DNA of 38,690 nt from Chloroflexota bacterium (GCA_016876015.1 VGOD01000026.1:1-38690); one strand, 5' to 3'; shown: positions 8,502 to 16,778, numbered from the stretch's first letter. Numbers and translations: made by a program. Notes: generated from the sequence alone by a model not told the origin.

Positions 8502-9091
8502 GGCGCGAGGAGCCGCTGCGCCAGGATGCACCAGGCGTTCCAGTCAATCCGCTCCAGCGCGTCGGCGACCGCGAGCAGGTCCTTGCCCACCACGATGATC
8601 CCGTGTCGCGGGGCAAGCACCGCAGCGGCCTGGCTCCGCATGATCTCCTCTTTTCCTCGCAATCCCGCAACGACTTGTTCGGCCAGATCGTCGGAGTGGG
8701 CCTGCGCTTCTGCGACGACCTCGACGACCCCGAACTTGTGCGTCTGTTCCAGCACCGGCGCGATCGGCCGGCGGGCCGCGCAGAAGGGCAGGACGTGGAA
8801 CGCGTGCGCGTGGATCACCGCGCCAGCGTCTGCGAAGGCGCGATAGATGGCCAGGTGCACCTTGCCCTCGCGAGAGAACGCGGGATCGGCCAGCAGGTCA
8901 TCAGTCGCGAACGGCCCGCTCACGATGTCGCCCGCGACCAGTTGCCAATGTTTGCGGCCGCCGCTGTAGCGCGGGGTGATGAAGACGCGGCCGCCCGCGC
9001 GGGCGCTGATGTTACCGCCTGCTATATCGAGCAGGCGGCGGTCGAATAGCCGCCGGCCCAGCGCGGCAATCTGCTCTGCAAGTGGATCCAT
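8498..9091 (-). CDS. Class II aldolase/adducin-family protein (fuculose-phosphate aldolase-like)
   Basis: About 197 residues with the class II aldolase/adducin fold signature: GNISAR near the N-terminus (substrate phosphate loop), the zinc ligands in VIHAHAFH, and HGIIVVGKDL near the C-terminus, where the third His ligand lies. Size fits L-fuculose-1-phosphate or L-ribulose-5-phosphate 4-epimerase relatives (200-230 aa). These enzymes cleave or epimerise sugar phosphates in the cytosol using zinc. The start at 9091 has AAAGG 8 nt upstream; the earlier in-frame ATG at 9109 has no ribosome site. It is coupled to the PfkB kinase gene. Confidence 0.85.
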   Translation of the reverse strand: MDPLAEQIAALGRRLFDRRLLDIAGGNISARAGGRVFITPRYSGGRKHWQLVAGDIVSGPFATDDLLADPAFSREGKVHLAIYRAFADAGAVIHAHAFHVLPFCAARRPIAPVLEQTHKFGVVEVVAEAQAHSDDLAEQVVAGLRGKEEIMRSQAAAVLAPRHGIIVVGKDLLAVADALERIDWNAWCILAQRLLAP

Positions 9092-9133
9092 GTGGAAAGC
9101 CTTTCTCATGTCTGTTGGGTAGCAATCCGGCTC

Positions 9134-9162
9134 ATTTTCGCCGTTGGATCGCCGTTCGTCAA
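9134..9162 (-). promoter_or_regulatory. Possible promoter of the aldolase-kinase pair
   Basis: On the minus strand TTGACG (9162-9157) is followed after 17 bp by GAAAAT (9139-9134). The -10 is weak (4 of 6). The position, about 45 nt before the aldolase start, is sensible. Confidence 0.35.
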
Positions 9163-9260
9163 ATCGCGGCCCGGCTCGGGCGCGCAACACGAGGCCTGCA
9201 TCTGCGTATATGTCTGCGGGAAGGATATCGCCCTCGCACTACCAGTCGCACGCCGATCTG

Positions 9261-9281
9261 ACCGCAGAGGCGCAGAGAAGC
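9261..9281. repeat. Single arm of the CACCGCAGAG repeat family
   Basis: The bases ACCGCAGAGGCGCAGAGA match one arm of the inverted repeats that flank the GxxExxY gene. No opposite arm is seen nearby, so this looks like a decayed or partial copy in the spacer between divergent genes. Confidence 0.5.
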
Positions 9282-9337
9282 ACTGTTTCGGTAGGTTGCG
9301 GTAAGCGGTTAGCATACCAGATAGGAGGTTCGCTACT

Positions 9338-9976
9338 ATGGCCATTGTTTCCGAGTCCAGGGATGTGCGCGACTTCGACGAAGTGCTCATGGAAGGGCAC
9401 GGAGAGATCTTCCTCGAACAGGGCGATCGCGAGGCGCTGACTGTCGAGGCTGACGAAGGGCTGCTGCCCAAGATCAGGAGCGAAGTGCGAGGACGGCGCC
9501 TGACGCTCGGCTTGATGCACTGGTGGGATCATCTGCTGCCGCCGTGGGGGCCGATTCGCTATCGCCTGACCATGAAGCAGGTCAAGGGGGTCAGCCTCTC
9601 GGGGGCAGGCGCGCTGACTGCCACGCAAATCCGGACCGATACGTGTCAACTGAAGATGAGCGGTTCGGGACGTATGGCGTTCGGCGGCCTTGAGGCGACA
9701 GCAGCCGAGGTGGGCATCAGCGGATCGGGCAAGGTCGAGGCGAGCGGCGAGGTGCAACGCCTGGGGATCTCCATCAGCGGCTCTGGCAACATAGACGCAC
9801 TGGACCTGGCAAGCCAGGTCGCCGAAATCCGCATCAGCGGCTCCGGCAGCATCCGCGTCAACGTCCAACAGAATCTCGACGTCCGCATCTCGGGCAGCGG
9901 CAGTGTGAAGTATCGCGGCCAGCCGCAAATCTCGCAGTCCATCAGCGGCAGCGGCTCGGTGAAAAGCGTTGGGTAG
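9338..9976 (+). CDS. DUF2807 (GIN) domain protein with SGSG repeats
   Basis: A 212-residue protein with no signal peptide or membrane segment. From about residue 85 it shows the DUF2807/GIN pattern: short beta strands separated by a repeated SGSG turn (SGAG, SGSGRM, SGSGKV, SGSGNI, SGSGSI, SGSGSV, SGSGSV), spaced about 20 residues, which predicts a right-handed beta-helix. The family is mostly of unknown function and is often exported or membrane-linked; the lack of a signal sequence here is notable. AGGAGG lies 8-9 nt before the ATG. It is transcribed away from the aldolase-kinase pair and converges with the purine run. Confidence 0.85.
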   Translation: MAIVSESRDVRDFDEVLMEGHGEIFLEQGDREALTVEADEGLLPKIRSEVRGRRLTLGLMHWWDHLLPPWGPIRYRLTMKQVKGVSLSGAGALTATQIRTDTCQLKMSGSGRMAFGGLEATAAEVGISGSGKVEASGEVQRLGISISGSGNIDALDLASQVAEIRISGSGSIRVNVQQNLDVRISGSGSVKYRGQPQISQSISGSGSVKSVG

Positions 9977-10006
9977 GGCGACAGCCCGCCCGGAGCCAGC
10001 CCGCCC

Positions 10007-10174
10007 GGAGATGAATCTCCGAGCTACCAGGCAGCGCCCGGTGAACCGGGCTGAGACTGGCCGCAGCGGTGCAGCCCCATTGATGGGGCGCTGCTCATTA
10101 GCCCGGCGACTTCATCGCCGGGCGGCGCGCATCGCCGCCGGGCGGCCTCCGGACTACTTCATCGCCGGGCGGCA
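10007..10174. repeat. Cluster of small palindromes
   Basis: The gap between the convergent DUF2807 and purH genes is packed with perfect hairpins: GGAGAT-GA-ATCTCC (10007-10020), GCCCGGT-GA-ACCGGGC (10036-10051), a GCAGC...GCTGC palindrome around 10073-10094, and GCCCGGCGA-CTTCA-TCGCCGGGC (10101-10123), part of which recurs at 10154-10170. They look like nested copies of dispersed repeats and may also serve as two-way terminators. Confidence 0.6.
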
Positions 10175-11791
10175 TCAATGCCGGAAATGCCGCTCCCCGG
10201 TGAACACCATCGCCATCCCGGCTCGATTGGCCGCAGCCAGCACCTCGTCATCGCGCAGCGCGCTGCCCGGCTGGATGCACGCCGTGACCCCCGCGGCGGC
10301 CGCGACCTCGATGGTGTCGGGGAAGGGGATCAGGGCGTCGGACGCCATCACCGCGCCCTTGGCCCGCTCGCCGGCCCGCCGGGCGGCCAAAAAGGCCGAA
10401 TCAACCCGGTTCATCTGCCCTGCGCCCACGCCCACCGTCGCCGTGCCCTGGACGAAAACGATGGCATTGGACTTGACGTGCTTGACCGCCAGCCAGGCGA
10501 ACGCCAGGCTGCGCCGCTCCGCCGCGGTCGGCGGCCGCTGGGTGACGACCTGCCACGTGGCTTCATCTACCCCGCGGTCATCCTGGGTTTGCGCCAGCAG
10601 CCCGCCCGCGACCGAACGCAACACCAACCGGTTCGTAGTAACGGCTTCAGCCGTCTCCTGCGGGCCGGAGCGACTGAAGTCGCCACTACGCGCGAGCATC
10701 ACCCGGCAATTCTTCTTGTGGCTGGCCAGCCAGGCCAGCGCCTTCGCGGTGTAGCCCGGCGCGGCCAGCACTTCCACGAAGAGCTTGCCGAACTCCTGGA
10801 CGAAGGGCAAATCCACTTCGCGGTTGGCCGCGATGATGGAACCGTAGGCCGAGACCGGGTCGCAGGCGAACGCCAGCCGGTAGGCGTCCAGCAAGGTGTC
10901 GGCGGTCGCCAGCCCGCTCGGATTGGTGTGCTTGATGATGGCGACGGCCGGCGCGCTGAATTCCTGCGGCATGGCCCAGGCCGCTTCGAGATCTACCAGG
11001 TTGTTGTAGCTCAGCTCCTTGCCCTGGAGCTGCTCGAACGCCGGAGGCGTCCCGATCCACCGGTAGAGCGCGGCCTGCTGATGCGGGTTCTCGCCGTAGC
11101 GGAGTTGCTGGACGCGCTCGGCGGCGAGGATGATCGTTTCGGGTAGGGGCGGGTCTTGCACCCGCCCGTGGGCGGGTGCAAGACCCGCCCCTACATGGTC
11201 GCCCAACCACGTCGCAATCGCCGCGTCATACGCCGCCGTGTGGCGAAATGCTTTGAGCGCCAGCCGGCGGCGCTCGGCCACGCCGCCGGCGTTTTCGGAA
11301 GCGCCGGGCACGTCCGTACCTTGTAACGCGGCCAGCACCGCGTCGTAATCCGCCGGATCGCAGACCACCGTCGCCGCCTCGAAGTTCTTGGCCGCGGCGC
11401 GTAGCAGCGTCACCCCGCCGATGTCAATCTCCTCGACCGCTTCGGCTTCGGTCACACCGGGCTTCGCCACGGTCGCGGCGAACGGATAGAGATTGCAGAC
11501 GACCAGATCCACGGGGGCGATGCCGTGGCTGGTCAGCTCGGCCAGGTGCTCCGCCGTGCGCCGCGCCAGGATGCCGCCGTGGATGGCCGGGTGCAGCGTC
11601 TTCACGCGGCCGCCGAGGATCTCCGGATGGCCGGTGACTTGCTCCACCGATGTGACCGGCAGGCCCGCGGCGCTCAGCGCCCGCGCGGTGCCGCCGGAGG
11701 CGACCAGCTCGAAGCCCAACCCCGCCAGCCCGCGGGCGAACTCGATCAGGCCGGTCTTGTCGTAGACGCTCAGAATGGCGCGTCGTGTCAT
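10175..11791 (-). CDS. purH: Bifunctional AICAR transformylase/IMP cyclohydrolase
   Basis: The 538-residue product catalyses the last two steps of IMP synthesis. The cyclohydrolase domain begins MTRRAILSVYDKTGLIEFAR with the conserved GGRVKTLHP; the transformylase domain carries QLRYGENPHQQAALY, the catalytic KHTNPSG and VKHVKSNAI. Start 11791 is set by homology and an AGGGG site; an upstream extension to 11899 would overlap purN. Two repeat-derived segments lie in frame. A 52-bp palindrome (11143-11194) encodes VGAGLAPAHGRVQDP between the two domains. A second repeat (10634-10690) encodes a piece of the transformylase domain after CRVMLARSGDF. Both sit where the family shows variable loops, so activity may be kept. 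This is the last gene of the purine run. Confidence 0.95.
   Translation of the reverse strand: MTRRAILSVYDKTGLIEFARGLAGLGFELVASGGTARALSAAGLPVTSVEQVTGHPEILGGRVKTLHPAIHGGILARRTAEHLAELTSHGIAPVDLVVCNLYPFAATVAKPGVTEAEAVEEIDIGGVTLLRAAAKNFEAATVVCDPADYDAVLAALQGTDVPGASENAGGVAERRRLALKAFRHTAAYDAAIATWLGDHVGAGLAPAHGRVQDPPLPETIILAAERVQQLRYGENPHQQAALYRWIGTPPAFEQLQGKELSYNNLVDLEAAWAMPQEFSAPAVAIIKHTNPSGLATADTLLDAYRLAFACDPVSAYGSIIAANREVDLPFVQEFGKLFVEVLAAPGYTAKALAWLASHKKNCRVMLARSGDFSRSGPQETAEAVTTNRLVLRSVAGGLLAQTQDDRGVDEATWQVVTQRPPTAAERRSLAFAWLAVKHVKSNAIVFVQGTATVGVGAGQMNRVDSAFLAARRAGERAKGAVMASDALIPFPDTIEVAAAAGVTACIQPGSALRDDEVLAAANRAGMAMVFTGERHFRH
10634..10690. repeat. In-frame palindromic repeat in purH (CGTAGT family)
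   Basis: Arms CGTAGTAACGGCTTCAG (10634-10650) and CTGAAGTCGCCACTACG (10674-10690) are inverted and agree at 14 of 17 positions. The unit is 57 bp, a multiple of three. It adds a Ser/Glu/Ala/Thr-rich loop to PurH. Similar repeats are scattered in many environmental genomes (general knowledge). Confidence 0.75.
11143..11194. repeat. In-frame 52-bp perfect palindrome in purH
   Basis: Two 25-nt arms (11143-11167 and 11170-11194), starting GTAGGGGCGGGTCTTGCA, are perfect inverted copies around a 2-nt centre. The repeat is read through in purH. A related shorter form occurs in purL at 19512-19537. Confidence 0.9.
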
Positions 11792-11807
11792 GGGTAATCC
11801 CCTCTTG

Positions 11808-12395
11808 TTATGAAATTGCCGACCGGATCGCTTCCACCAAAAGCCGGTGCTCCGACTGATGGACACGCGTTTCCAACTCCGCCAGGGTATCGCCGGCATA
11901 GATCGGCACTTCGGCCTGTGCGATCACCGCGCCGGCGTCCACTTCGGGCACGGCCCAATGGACCACGACGCCGGTGTGGGCAATCTCGCCGCGCTGGTAT
12001 GCTTCGAAAGCGCGCTGGATGGCGTGCATGCCGGGAAACTGGCCCGGAAGCGCCGGGTGTAAGTTTAGCACGCAACCCCGGAAACGCGCCAGAAACGCGG
12101 GGCTGAAGATGTGCATCCAGCCCGCCAGCACGATCAGGTCGGGCGCACAGGCCGCCAGGCGTTCCGCCAGGTCGGCATCGTATTCCTCGCGAGATCGGCC
12201 GGCGTCGCGATAGGGCTTCAACGGGAAATAGAGGGTCGGGATGCCCGCCTGTTTGGCCCGCGTCAGGCCGAATGCCTCGCGGCGGTTCGAGACCACCACC
12301 GCGATCTGCGCGTCAAGCTGACCCGCCTGCACCGCATCAATGATCGCTTGCAAGTTCGAACCGCTGCCGGAGATCAAGATAGCCAGTCGTTTCAT
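11808..12395 (-). CDS. purN: Phosphoribosylglycinamide formyltransferase
   Basis: A 195-residue GAR transformylase, which moves a formyl group from 10-formyl-THF to GAR. The start MKRLAILISGSGSNLQAII matches the phosphate-binding loop, NLHPALPGQFPG carries the catalytic Asn and His, and VPEVDAGAVIAQ carries the catalytic Asp. Length is typical (190-215 aa), and unlike its neighbours the gene has no repeat insertion. It lies 16 nt upstream of purH on the same strand. Confidence 0.95.
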   Translation of the reverse strand: MKRLAILISGSGSNLQAIIDAVQAGQLDAQIAVVVSNRREAFGLTRAKQAGIPTLYFPLKPYRDAGRSREEYDADLAERLAACAPDLIVLAGWMHIFSPAFLARFRGCVLNLHPALPGQFPGMHAIQRAFEAYQRGEIAHTGVVVHWAVPEVDAGAVIAQAEVPIYAGDTLAELETRVHQSEHRLLVEAIRSAIS

Positions 12396-12414
12396 GGGTT
12401 CACCCTACCAAATT

Positions 12415-12441
12415 CACCGCAGAGACGCAGAGAGCGCAGAG
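12415..12441. repeat. Single CACCGCAGAG-family arm in the purM-purN spacer
   Basis: A 27-nt arm beginning CACCGCAGAGACGCAGAG that matches the left arm of the GxxExxY element at 26 of 27 positions. No partner arm is seen in the 97-bp spacer, so the copy is partial. Confidence 0.75.
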
Positions 12442-12492
12442 ATTTTTCTGCTCTTCTTGGCTTGTCATGGGTATCCGCATATCCGAAGTGGA

Positions 12493-13518
12493 TCAGACGA
12501 ACTGCACATGCGGCTGATCTTCGCACGTAATGATCTCGCCGACGCGCCAGGCATCGGCGCCGAGCGCGTGAAGCGTGGCATCGGCCTGCGCTGCGGGAAC
12601 GATCGCCAGCATCCCTAGCCCCAGATTGAAGACGTGGGCCATTTCGTGCTCGTCAATCTGGCCCAGGCGTTGGATCAGTTGGAAGATCGGCGGGATCGGC
12701 CAACTGTCGCGGCGGAGCCGGGCCGCAATGCCGTGCGGGAAGATACGCGGGGGGTTATCAATCAGCCCGCCGCCGGTGATGTGCGCCAGCCCGCGGATCG
12801 CGATCCCCGCGTCCCACAGCCGGCGGACTTCGGCCAGATAGGCCCGGTGCGGCGCCAGCAGCGCATCGCCCAGCGGCCGGCCCAGTTCCGGGATGACCGC
12901 GGTCAGATCCCAGCCGTCGAATACGCGGCGGGCCAGGGAGAAGCCGTTGGTGTGCAGGCCGGACGATGCCAGGCCGATGATCGCGTCGCCGGGGATGATG
13001 GCGCGGCCATCCACGATTGCCCCGCGCTCCACCACGCCGACGATCGTCCCGACCAGATCCAGCTCGCCGGGGGCGTAGACGCCGGGCATCTCGGCGGTCT
13101 CGCCGCCCAGCAGCGCGCAGCCGACCGCCCGGCACGCGGCCGCGCAGCCGCCGACCACCGTCGCCACGACTTCCGGGATCAACCTGGCGGAAGCGATGTA
13201 GTCCAGGAAGAAGAGCGGCCGCGCGCCCTGCACCAGGATGTCGTTGACGCAGTGGTTGACGATGTCGTGGCCGATGGTGTCATAGCGACCCAGGGCGGCC
13301 GCGATCTTGGTCTTGGTGCCCACGCCGTCGGTGGAGGCCACCAGAACGGGCGCAGCCATCCCCGCCAGCGCGGCCGCGTCGAACAGCCCGCCGAACGCGC
13401 CGATGCCGGCCAGCACCTCCGGGCCATAGGTGGCGCGCACCGCATCCTTCATCAATTCGACCGCGCGCGTCCCCGCGGCGATGTCCACACCAGCTTCACG
13501 ATAGGTAATATGGTTCAT
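12493..13518 (-). CDS. purM: Phosphoribosylformylglycinamidine cyclo-ligase (AIR synthetase)
   Basis: A 341-residue PurM, which closes FGAM to AIR with ATP. Signatures seen: YREAGVDIAAG at the N-terminus, VASTDGVGTKTKIA and HDIVNHCVNDILVQGARPLFF (metal and ATP site), GGETAEMPG, and HITGGGLIDNPPRI. Length is normal and there is no inserted repeat. Its ATG (13518-13516) lies 3 nt after the GxxExxY stop. The only candidate ribosome site, GGTGA, is the terminal CGGTG of the repeat element plus the following base, so the inserted element may provide translation initiation for purM. Confidence 0.95.
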   Translation of the reverse strand: MNHITYREAGVDIAAGTRAVELMKDAVRATYGPEVLAGIGAFGGLFDAAALAGMAAPVLVASTDGVGTKTKIAAALGRYDTIGHDIVNHCVNDILVQGARPLFFLDYIASARLIPEVVATVVGGCAAACRAVGCALLGGETAEMPGVYAPGELDLVGTIVGVVERGAIVDGRAIIPGDAIIGLASSGLHTNGFSLARRVFDGWDLTAVIPELGRPLGDALLAPHRAYLAEVRRLWDAGIAIRGLAHITGGGLIDNPPRIFPHGIAARLRRDSWPIPPIFQLIQRLGQIDEHEMAHVFNLGLGMLAIVPAAQADATLHALGADAWRVGEIITCEDQPHVQFV

Positions 13519-13521
13519 ATC

Positions 13522-13953
13522 TCACCGCAGAGACGCAGAGGGCGCAGAGGGTTTCGGATTTTCTTCAAGGCCAAGCACACGCCTGCGAATGCCTTGCTTC
13601 AGGTAAGGTACGTTGAAGTTAATCAGCAAGCCGACCTTCCAGCCGCCCAGACGCATGTAGGTCAGTAGTTGCGCCTCATGGATCGGCAGGAGCTTATCAA
13701 CCGCCTTGAACTCGACGACGACCAGCTTCGCGCCAACCAGGTCAAGACGATAACCGCAGTCCAGCCGAACACCCTTGTACTCGACCGGCAACTCAACCTG
13801 GCGTTCATACGGCAGACCGCGCAGCGCCAACTCTCGGCATGTGCATTCCTCGTATGCCGACTCCAACAGCCCTGGGCCTAGCACCCGGTGCACCTCTATC
13901 GCTGCGCCGATGATCGCCTGCGTAATCTCATTAATGTCTTTGTATTGATCCAT
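13522..13953 (-). CDS. GxxExxY protein (PD-(D/E)XK nuclease-like)
   Basis: A 143-residue member of the GxxExxY family: [15 protein letters not shown] holds the naming motif (G-LL-E-SA-Y). A PD-(D/E)XK-like core follows: GYRLDLV (Asp), VVVEFKAVD (ExK) and [10 protein letters not shown]. The family has no established function; a nuclease role is inferred from the fold motif. The ATG at 13953 follows GGAGG by 7 nt. The last residues (SAPSASLR) and the stop codon are encoded by the left repeat arm. The gene fills a 487-bp unit with inverted ends wedged between purD and purM, unrelated to purine synthesis. It may be the enzyme that moves the repeat family, but this is not shown. Confidence 0.85.
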   Translation of the reverse strand: MDQYKDINEITQAIIGAAIEVHRVLGPGLLESAYEECTCRELALRGLPYERQVELPVEYKGVRLDCGYRLDLVGAKLVVVEFKAVDKLLPIHEAQLLTYMRLGGWKVGLLINFNVPYLKQGIRRRVLGLEENPKPSAPSASLR

Positions 13954-14009
13954 TGCGATGCCTCCGAATGACAAATCGTATTCTCTGCGTTCTCTGCGCC
14001 TCTGCGGTG
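13523..14009 (-). mobile_element. Putative autonomous element: GxxExxY gene with inverted CACCGCAGAG ends
   Basis: The left arm (13523-13549, CACCGCAGAGACGCAGAGGG...) and right arm (13983-14009, inverted) are 27 nt long and agree at 24 positions; all three differences are transitions. The unit fits between the purD stop (3 nt away) and the purM start (4 nt away). The left arm is identical over 27 nt to the left arm of the 72-bp repeat at 16804-16875. No transposase and no clear target duplication were seen. Mobility is inferred from shared ends and placement. Confidence 0.6.
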
Positions 14010-14012
14010 CGT

Positions 14013-15284
14013 CTACGACTTTGCCCCAATATCATGCCGGTAATGCATCCCTTCGAAATGAACGCATTGCATCCCCGCATACGCGCGGTCGAGCGCCGCG
14101 CGCAAATCGGCGCCGGCGCCGGTGACGGCCAGCACGCGGCCGCCGTCGGTGACGAGCCGACCGTCATCCCGCCGCCGCGTGCCCGCGTGGAAGACCGTGA
14201 CGCCGGGGCGCGCGGCCGCATCCTCGAGGCCCGTAATCTCGCGGCCCTTGCCATAGCTGCCCGGATAGCCTGCGGATGCAGCGACGACCGTGGCGGCCGC
14301 GCCGGCCCGCCAGCGCACTTCTGCACGATCCAGCGCGCCATCTACGCACGCCTTGAGCACGTCCAGCAGGTCGCTATCGAGCAGCGGCAGGATGACCTGC
14401 GTCTCGGGATCGCCGAAGCGGCAGTTGAACTCCAACACGCGCGGGCCGGCCGGGGTCAGCATCATGCCGGCATAGAGCACCCCGACGTAGGGGGTTCCCT
14501 CGGCCGCCATACCATCTACAGTCGGCTGCAGCACGGCGGCGGTCAGCTCCTCGACCAGCGCGGGCGGGGCGATCGGCGCGGGCGCATACGCGCCCATGCC
14601 GCCGGTGTTGGGGCCACGGTCGCCATCGAAGACGCGCTTGTGATCCTGCGCGGGGGGCATCGGCGCGACGGTGCGGCCGTCGCAGAACGCCAGCAGCGAT
14701 ACTTCCGGGCCGGTCAGCCGCTCTTCGATCAGCACCTCATCGCCGGCCGCGCCGAATTGCCGCTCGATCATGATATCACGCAGCGCAGCCGCGGCCGCGG
14801 CGGGCGTCTCCGGCAAGATCACTCCCTTGCCGGCCGCCAGCCCCGACGCCTTGATGACGATCGGCGTCTCGGCGCGGCGCAGATAGGCCAGAGCTGGCTC
14901 GTAGGCCGTGAAGACCGCGGCGCGGGCGGTGGGGATGCCGTGCCGCGCCATGAACTCCTTGGCGAACGCCTTCGATGCCTCCAACCGGGCCGCGGCGCGG
15001 GTCGGGCCGAAGCAGCGCACCCCCGCAGCCTGGAGCGTATCCACGATCCCGTCGGCGAGGGGGGCTTCGGGGCCGACGACGACGAAGTCAATTGCGAATT
15101 GCGAATTGCGAATTGCGAATTTGGCGTCTGGCGTGTTCTGCCATTTGCCATTTGCTATTTGCCATTTGCCGTCCGTTCCACCGTTGCCCGGCGAAACGAA
15201 GATCTGCTCGACGCGCGGGGAGTACGCCAGTTTCCAGGCCAGCGCGTGCTCGCGGCCGCCGTTGCCGATCACCAGAATGTTCAT
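14013..15284 (-). CDS. purD: Phosphoribosylamine-glycine ligase (GAR synthetase)
   Basis: A 423-residue ATP-grasp ligase joining phosphoribosylamine and glycine. Family signatures are clear: [61 protein letters not shown] and [12 protein letters not shown]. Between PGNGGT and [11 protein letters not shown] there are 28 residues made of repeat-encoded sequence ([11 protein letters not shown]... [10 protein letters not shown]) instead of the usual strand-helix of the N-terminal domain. From memory, E. coli PurD also has 28 residues there but of unrelated sequence. The rest is normal, so the enzyme may still work with an altered N-terminal domain, or it may be impaired. The gene begins 3 nt after the purF stop. 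Confidence 0.93.
   Translation of the reverse strand: MNILVIGNGGREHALAWKLAYSPRVEQIFVSPGNGGTDGKWQIANGKWQNTPDAKFAIRNSQFAIDFVVVGPEAPLADGIVDTLQAAGVRCFGPTRAAARLEASKAFAKEFMARHGIPTARAAVFTAYEPALAYLRRAETPIVIKASGLAAGKGVILPETPAAAAAALRDIMIERQFGAAGDEVLIEERLTGPEVSLLAFCDGRTVAPMPPAQDHKRVFDGDRGPNTGGMGAYAPAPIAPPALVEELTAAVLQPTVDGMAAEGTPYVGVLYAGMMLTPAGPRVLEFNCRFGDPETQVILPLLDSDLLDVLKACVDGALDRAEVRWRAGAAATVVAASAGYPGSYGKGREITGLEDAAARPGVTVFHAGTRRRDDGRLVTDGGRVLAVTGAGADLRAALDRAYAGMQCVHFEGMHYRHDIGAKS
15090..15170. repeat. Paired heptad arrays inside purD
   Basis: Four copies of the 7-mer AATTGCG (15090-15117) and, after a 23-nt gap, four copies of CCATTTG/CTATTTG (15141-15168). They are read through in frame in purD and encode the peptide that replaces part of its N-terminal domain. 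The layout (two short heptad arrays separated by a spacer) recurs in purL, purQ and before purC. Confidence 0.9.
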
Positions 15285-15287
15285 GCT

Positions 15288-16778
15288 CTATCCCCACACT
15301 TCCTCGAACGCCAGCTTCTCCTGCGCCTTGCGCAGCCACCATTCCTCCAGCGAGATCGGGTAGCGGCCGGTGAAGCACGCGCTGCAATGGCCGCGATCGG
15401 CGCCGGCCTCGGCCAGGACGGCGCGCTGGAGGCCCGCGTGCGAGAGATAGGCCAGGCTGTCCGCGCCGACGTGCTGCCGGATTTCCTCGACGGTGCAGCG
15501 GTGCGCGATCAGCTCGTCGTAGGTCGCCATGTCAATCCCCATGAAACAGGGGTGCTGCACCGGCGGCGACGAGACGCGCACATGCACCTCGGCTGCGCCC
15601 CCTTCGCGCAGCAGCCGCAGCATCGGGCCGATGGTGTTGCCGCGCACGACCGAATCATCCACCAGCACCGCCCGCTTGCCCTTCAGATTGGCGGCCAGGG
15701 GGTTGTACTTCAGACGCACGCCGATGCGGCGGATGCGGTCGTCGGGTTGGATGAAGGTGCGGCCGATATAGCGGTTCTTGATCAGCCCTTCGGTATAGAG
15801 GATGCCGGAGGCCTGGGCGAAGCCGATGGCGGCCGGCGTCGCCGAGTCGGGCACGCCGATGACGACATCCGCCTCGACCGGCGCCTCGCGGGCCAGCTCC
15901 TCGCCAAGCCGTTGGCGCACGCGATGCACCGTCTGATCCTCCAACATCGAGTCGGGGCGGGCAAAATAGACATACTCGAAGATGCACAGCGCCGACCTCT
16001 CTTTCGCCGCCACGCCCCGGCTGACGTGTACGCCCCCGCGATCCAGCCGGATGACTTCGCCCGGCGCGACCTCGCGGAGATAGGTCGCGCCGATGGTGCT
16101 CAGCGCACACGATTCGGACGCGACGACGTAACCCGGCTTACCGTTGATCGGCAGCTCGCCCAGGCAAAGCGGCCGCAGCCCCCACGGATCGCGCACCGCG
16201 AAGACCGCCGCGCGCGTCAGGATCACCAGCGTGTACGCGCCCTCGGCGACGGCCATGAACGCAGCGATGCGCGCTTCCCAGTTGGGGCCGTTCGGCTCGC
16301 CCCCCGGCGGCGGCGCGGCCAGCATCTGGGTGATCACCTCGCTGTCGCTGGAGGAGCTGAGGCCGACCCCCCGCTCCAGCAACTGGCGGCGCAGGGTCAA
16401 CGCGTTGGTCAGGTTGCCGTTGTGCGCCACCCCCAGCGGCCCGTGCAGCGTCTCGATCAGGTAGGGCTGCGCGTTGCGGATGTGTGAGGAGCCGCTGGTC
16501 GAGTAGCGGGTGTGGCCGATTGCCAGGTGGCCCTTGAGCGGCCGCAGGTTTTCCTCGGTGAAGGTCTGCGCCACCAGCCCCATCCCCTTCTGGATGTAGG
16601 CCGCGCCGCCGTCGCATGTGGCGATGCCGGCGCTCTCCTGACCGCGATGTTGCAGCGCGTAGAGCGCGAAAAAGGTCATGCGCGCGGCGTCAACCGCGGG
16701 CGCGCAGATGCCGAACACGCCACACGCCTCGTGTGGCCGATCCAATTCGTCGTCGCGCTCCCAGTCCAATTCAGTCAT
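15288..16778 (-). CDS. purF: Amidophosphoribosyltransferase
   Basis: A 496-residue glutamine PRPP amidotransferase, first step of purine synthesis. An 18-residue propeptide precedes the N-terminal nucleophile Cys in HEACGVFGI, as in the Bacillus type. The Ntn glutaminase continues with LQHRGQESAGI and HNGNLTNA. The phosphoribosyl domain has the PRPP loop AVLVDDSVVRGNT. All four cysteines expected for a 4Fe-4S cluster are visible: SALCIFEYVYF, HPCFMGID and CSAC near the C-terminus, so an oxygen-sensitive cluster is likely. The ATG at 16778 follows GAGG; an upstream TTG start at 16796 is less likely. Confidence 0.95.
   Translation of the reverse strand: MTELDWERDDELDRPHEACGVFGICAPAVDAARMTFFALYALQHRGQESAGIATCDGGAAYIQKGMGLVAQTFTEENLRPLKGHLAIGHTRYSTSGSSHIRNAQPYLIETLHGPLGVAHNGNLTNALTLRRQLLERGVGLSSSSDSEVITQMLAAPPPGGEPNGPNWEARIAAFMAVAEGAYTLVILTRAAVFAVRDPWGLRPLCLGELPINGKPGYVVASESCALSTIGATYLREVAPGEVIRLDRGGVHVSRGVAAKERSALCIFEYVYFARPDSMLEDQTVHRVRQRLGEELAREAPVEADVVIGVPDSATPAAIGFAQASGILYTEGLIKNRYIGRTFIQPDDRIRRIGVRLKYNPLAANLKGKRAVLVDDSVVRGNTIGPMLRLLREGGAAEVHVRVSSPPVQHPCFMGIDMATYDELIAHRCTVEEIRQHVGADSLAYLSHAGLQRAVLAEAGADRGHCSACFTGRYPISLEEWWLRKAQEKLAFEEVWG

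Noticed and set aside
13523-14009. Ordinary insertion sequence
   Set aside because: No transposase, no DDE or HUH motif and no visible target duplication; the only gene is a GxxExxY protein.
13953-16487. 844-codon plus-strand open frame across purD and purF
   Set aside because: Antisense to two certain purine genes and crosses their boundary and a repeat; product has no recognisable domain.
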